NCBI GenBank assembly: GCA_004297645.1
Contig: SCUG01000033.1
Coordinates: forward strand, 1-8,118
DNA length: 8,118 nt
DNA from: Saprospiraceae bacterium
GTDB taxonomy: Bacteria > Bacteroidota > Bacteroidia > Chitinophagales > Saprospiraceae
Reading direction: 5' to 3'
Under the pieces are notes generated by a model. The model made no database searches. It had not been told where the DNA came from and saw only the letters and a program-made list of their open reading frames with translations. Position numbers and translations under genes: made by a program. Of this stretch, positions 6,102 through 8,118 are shown piece after piece. How positions within the stretch are numbered: position 1 is the first letter of the stretch; each line of letters starts with the position of its first letter.

Positions 6102-7097
6102 ATGCAAAATTCATCTATACCACCAATCACCCAAGCTTTCCAATTCGTCGGTGGCTTCGCCCTCACGCAAGCCGCCAAGGCCTTCGTCGAGTTGGGCATT
6201 CCAGACTTCTTGAAAGATGGCGTCCAAACAGCAGACGAAATCGCCACCCATTGTGGCACGCACCCGGAGACCACTTTCCGCTTCCTGCGCTTCCTGTCTA
6301 AACAAGGACTGGTGGAAATTGATGGCAAGGACTGCCGCCTGACCCCGGTGGGAAACTTTTTCCGTACCGATGTGCCGGTCAATTTAACCAAAGCCCTCCA
6401 AATCGCAACTTTTGAGCCTTGGCAGCAGGTGTGGGCGAACTTGGGATACACCCTCCGCACAGGCGAAAAAGCATTCACATACGTCCACAAACAAGAACCT
6501 TGGGAGTACCTGTCCGAACACCCGGAATACGGAAAGCCCTTCAACGAGTACCAAACCCACCTGTCGAAAATGGGCGCTGCGGCGCTCGTTGGGGCTTACG
6601 ATTTCTCCGGGTTCAAAACCATCTGTGACGTAGGCGGCGGACATGGCTACTTGCTGAAAACCATTTTGGAAAAGTACCCGCAGGCACGTGGTATTTTGTT
6701 CGACCTGCCCCCGGTGGTAGCGAGCGCTGATTTAGGCGCAGCAGCCGGCCGCTGCGAGGTCGTTGGTGGCAGTTTTTTTGAAAAAATACCTGCTGCCGAT
6801 TGTTTGATACTGAAATCCATCCTCCACGATTGGAGCAACGAAAAGGCCTTGGACATCCTGAAATCTTGCACCGCTTCGCTCAACCCGGGTGGCAAAATCC
6901 TCGTCATGGACATGGTCATCATGGAGGGCGGCAACCCCATGAGCTATTTCTACGACATGCACATGCTGGTGCTGTTCGGCGGGCGGGAACGCACACAGGA
7001 GGAGATGACAGAACTGTTCGGCAAGGCAGGGCTCAAAATCACCCGGTTTATCCCGACACAGGGACCGCAGTTTATAGCGGAAGCTGTGCTAAAATGA
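6102..7097 (+). CDS. SAM-dependent O-methyltransferase, family 2 (plant COMT / acetylserotonin-methyltransferase-like)
   Basis: The 331-residue product has the two-part build of this family. An N-terminal winged-helix dimerisation domain (about 10-95) includes AKAFVELGIPDFL, TADEIATHCG and RLTPVGNFF. A Rossmann methyltransferase domain follows. SAM-binding motif I is DVGGGHG (176-182), with the acidic DLP at 201-203. The catalytic general base is His242 in SILHDW, followed by NPGGKILVMD and GGRERTQEEM (293-302). All key positions are present, so it should be active and cytoplasmic. Bacterial members methylate hydroxyl groups of phenolic or polyketide-like metabolites; the substrate cannot be told from sequence, and no biosynthetic cluster surrounds it. 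ATG 6102 is the natural start, as upstream in-frame sequence overlaps the NTF2-like gene in another frame. The cytochrome gene begins 42 bp downstream, suggesting co-transcription. Confidence 0.88.
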   Translation: MQNSSIPPITQAFQFVGGFALTQAAKAFVELGIPDFLKDGVQTADEIATHCGTHPETTFRFLRFLSKQGLVEIDGKDCRLTPVGNFFRTDVPVNLTKALQIATFEPWQQVWANLGYTLRTGEKAFTYVHKQEPWEYLSEHPEYGKPFNEYQTHLSKMGAAALVGAYDFSGFKTICDVGGGHGYLLKTILEKYPQARGILFDLPPVVASADLGAAAGRCEVVGGSFFEKIPAADCLILKSILHDWSNEKALDILKSCTASLNPGGKILVMDMVIMEGGNPMSYFYDMHMLVLFGGRERTQEEMTELFGKAGLKITRFIPTQGPQFIAEAVLK

Positions 7098-7139
7098 TAT
7101 TTTCAAATCAACTTCTTTCATTTAATAATTACCTGAATC

Positions 7140-8057
7140 ATGAAAAAATTCCTGAAATGGACCGGCATCACCCTCCTCGGCCTGGTGCTACTCGTCCTCC
7201 TCGCTTCCTGGATACTCGCCAGCAAATTCAACAACGAGTTTGAAAAGGTTTACACCCTGACACCAGCACCTGTTGCCATCCCAACCGACTCTGCCTCCAT
7301 CGAGCGGGGAAGGACGCTATCGGTTGGCTGCCGCAACTGCCACGACGTGGACATGGGGGGCAAGGTTTTTTTCGATGACCCAAACATTGGCGTGCTGCCT
7401 TCCTCCAACCTGACCAGGGCAAAAGACAGTGAAACAGAAGGCTACACGGACGAGGATTTCGTAAGGGCACTCCGGCACGGGCTGAACAAGAAAGGTAACC
7501 CCCTTATGGTCATGCCAAGCGAAGCAATTACCCATTTAAGCGACCAGGATTTGGGATGCCTCATCGCTTTTATCAAATCCCTGCCCCCTATCGAGCGGAC
7601 GTTCCCTAAACGCCATTTTACCTACATGTCGCAGGTGATGGCGGGGGCAGGTTTGTTCGGCAACCTGTTCGCTTACAATGTCATTGACCATGAAGGTGCG
7701 AAAAATATCACTGCCCCGCCTATCGGCAACAGCATAGAATATGGCGCTTATGTGGCGAGGTTCGATGGCTGTAAAATCTGCCATGGCGCTAATTTCGGCG
7801 GCGGCAAATCGCCCGACCCTGTGTCGCCACCTCCGCCTGACATCACCAAAAGCGGTAACCCCGGCAAGTGGACGTTGGAGCAGTTTATCTCCACTTTCCG
7901 CACGGGAAAAACACCGGAGGGGAAGGTACTGGATGGTAAGTTCATGCCTTTTGCCGGCATAGCAGCGCTCAGTGATGTGGAGATTGAGGGACTGTACAAC
8001 TACATTCAATCCCTGCCTGCGGCGAACCCGGCTGGGAATAAAATCGCCGAAAAATAA
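7140..8057 (+). CDS. Membrane-anchored diheme cytochrome c
   Basis: The 305-residue product begins with a basic MKKFLKW and one hydrophobic helix (about 9-28) without an obvious cleavage site, so it is likely anchored in the inner membrane with the rest in the periplasm. Two class I cytochrome c domains follow. The first has heme motif CRNCH (Cys64, Cys67, His68) and a candidate axial Met125 in VMP. The second has CKICH (Cys211, Cys214, His215) and Met269 in FMP. Each domain ends in the usual helix (LGCLIAFIKSLPP and EGLYNYIQSLP). It should carry electrons to or from a periplasmic or respiratory partner; no dehydrogenase or oxidase lies in the window to name one. It sits 42 bp after the methyltransferase with no clear promoter of its own. 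The final 61 bp after its stop hold nothing I can support. Confidence 0.88.
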   Translation: MKKFLKWTGITLLGLVLLVLLASWILASKFNNEFEKVYTLTPAPVAIPTDSASIERGRTLSVGCRNCHDVDMGGKVFFDDPNIGVLPSSNLTRAKDSETEGYTDEDFVRALRHGLNKKGNPLMVMPSEAITHLSDQDLGCLIAFIKSLPPIERTFPKRHFTYMSQVMAGAGLFGNLFAYNVIDHEGAKNITAPPIGNSIEYGAYVARFDGCKICHGANFGGGKSPDPVSPPPPDITKSGNPGKWTLEQFISTFRTGKTPEGKVLDGKFMPFAGIAALSDVEIEGLYNYIQSLPAANPAGNKIAEK

Positions 8058-8118
8058 CCGCCTGTTTCTCCGGGCAACTGATGTAAACTCAAAGATTATT
8101 TACCAAATTTACCGTGTA

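Noticed and set aside
583..8057. Dedicated defence or biosynthetic island
   Set aside because: Uma2 genes, a sensor kinase, a methyltransferase and a cytochrome are each common in Bacteroidota, and no core enzyme, toxin, helicase or transposase links them.

Overview
The window looks like chromosomal DNA of a Bacteroidota bacterium, most plausibly of the Saprospiria type (Lewinella/Haliscomenobacter-like); this assignment is inference. The support is a hybrid histidine kinase with periplasmic TPRs and a C-terminal AraC-type helix-turn-helix, TAnnTTTG-like promoter elements, no visible Shine-Dalgarno sequences before the genes, neighbouring Uma2 (DUF820) genes, and short palindromic repeats lying both between and inside genes. 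I see no phage, integrative element, CRISPR array, rRNA or tRNA.

Layout: (1) 1-155 is a cluster of short palindromes sharing a GTC-n-GAC core and ending in a 22-bp tandem duplication. It abuts a 5'-truncated TfoX/Sxy-family gene (163-429, +). (2) 583-3503 (+) encodes a one-protein two-component system: signal peptide, TPR sensor, transmembrane helix, HisKA/HATPase, receiver and AraC HTH. Its signal peptide and the rest lie in different frames, joined by a -1 shift at 701-720, where two A-rich slippery motifs lie in the correct phase. The kinase gene also holds a 33-bp perfect palindrome read in frame in the ATPase domain, and a repeat-like linker before the receiver. (3) 3605-4852 (-) holds two adjacent, divergent Uma2-family genes, probably one transcript from a promoter near 4889-4919. 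The upstream one lacks the usual Asp of the PD motif. (4) 4853-5103 is a divergent control region with an inverted repeat, two 21-bp-spaced direct repeats and a -7-like element. (5) 5104-8057 (+) carries a secreted protein of two tandem NTF2/SnoaL-like domains, a family-2 O-methyltransferase-like enzyme and a membrane-anchored diheme cytochrome c.

The genes do not form a recognisable known system. The kinase probably signals from the periplasm to DNA, but its targets cannot be read from this window. The methyltransferase and cytochrome are close enough (42 bp) to be co-transcribed; the NTF2-like gene is set apart from them by a hairpin. The most unusual content is not a new pathway but the frameshift with in-phase slippery sites, the palindromic elements within and beside coding sequence, and the probably inactivated Uma2 paralogue.
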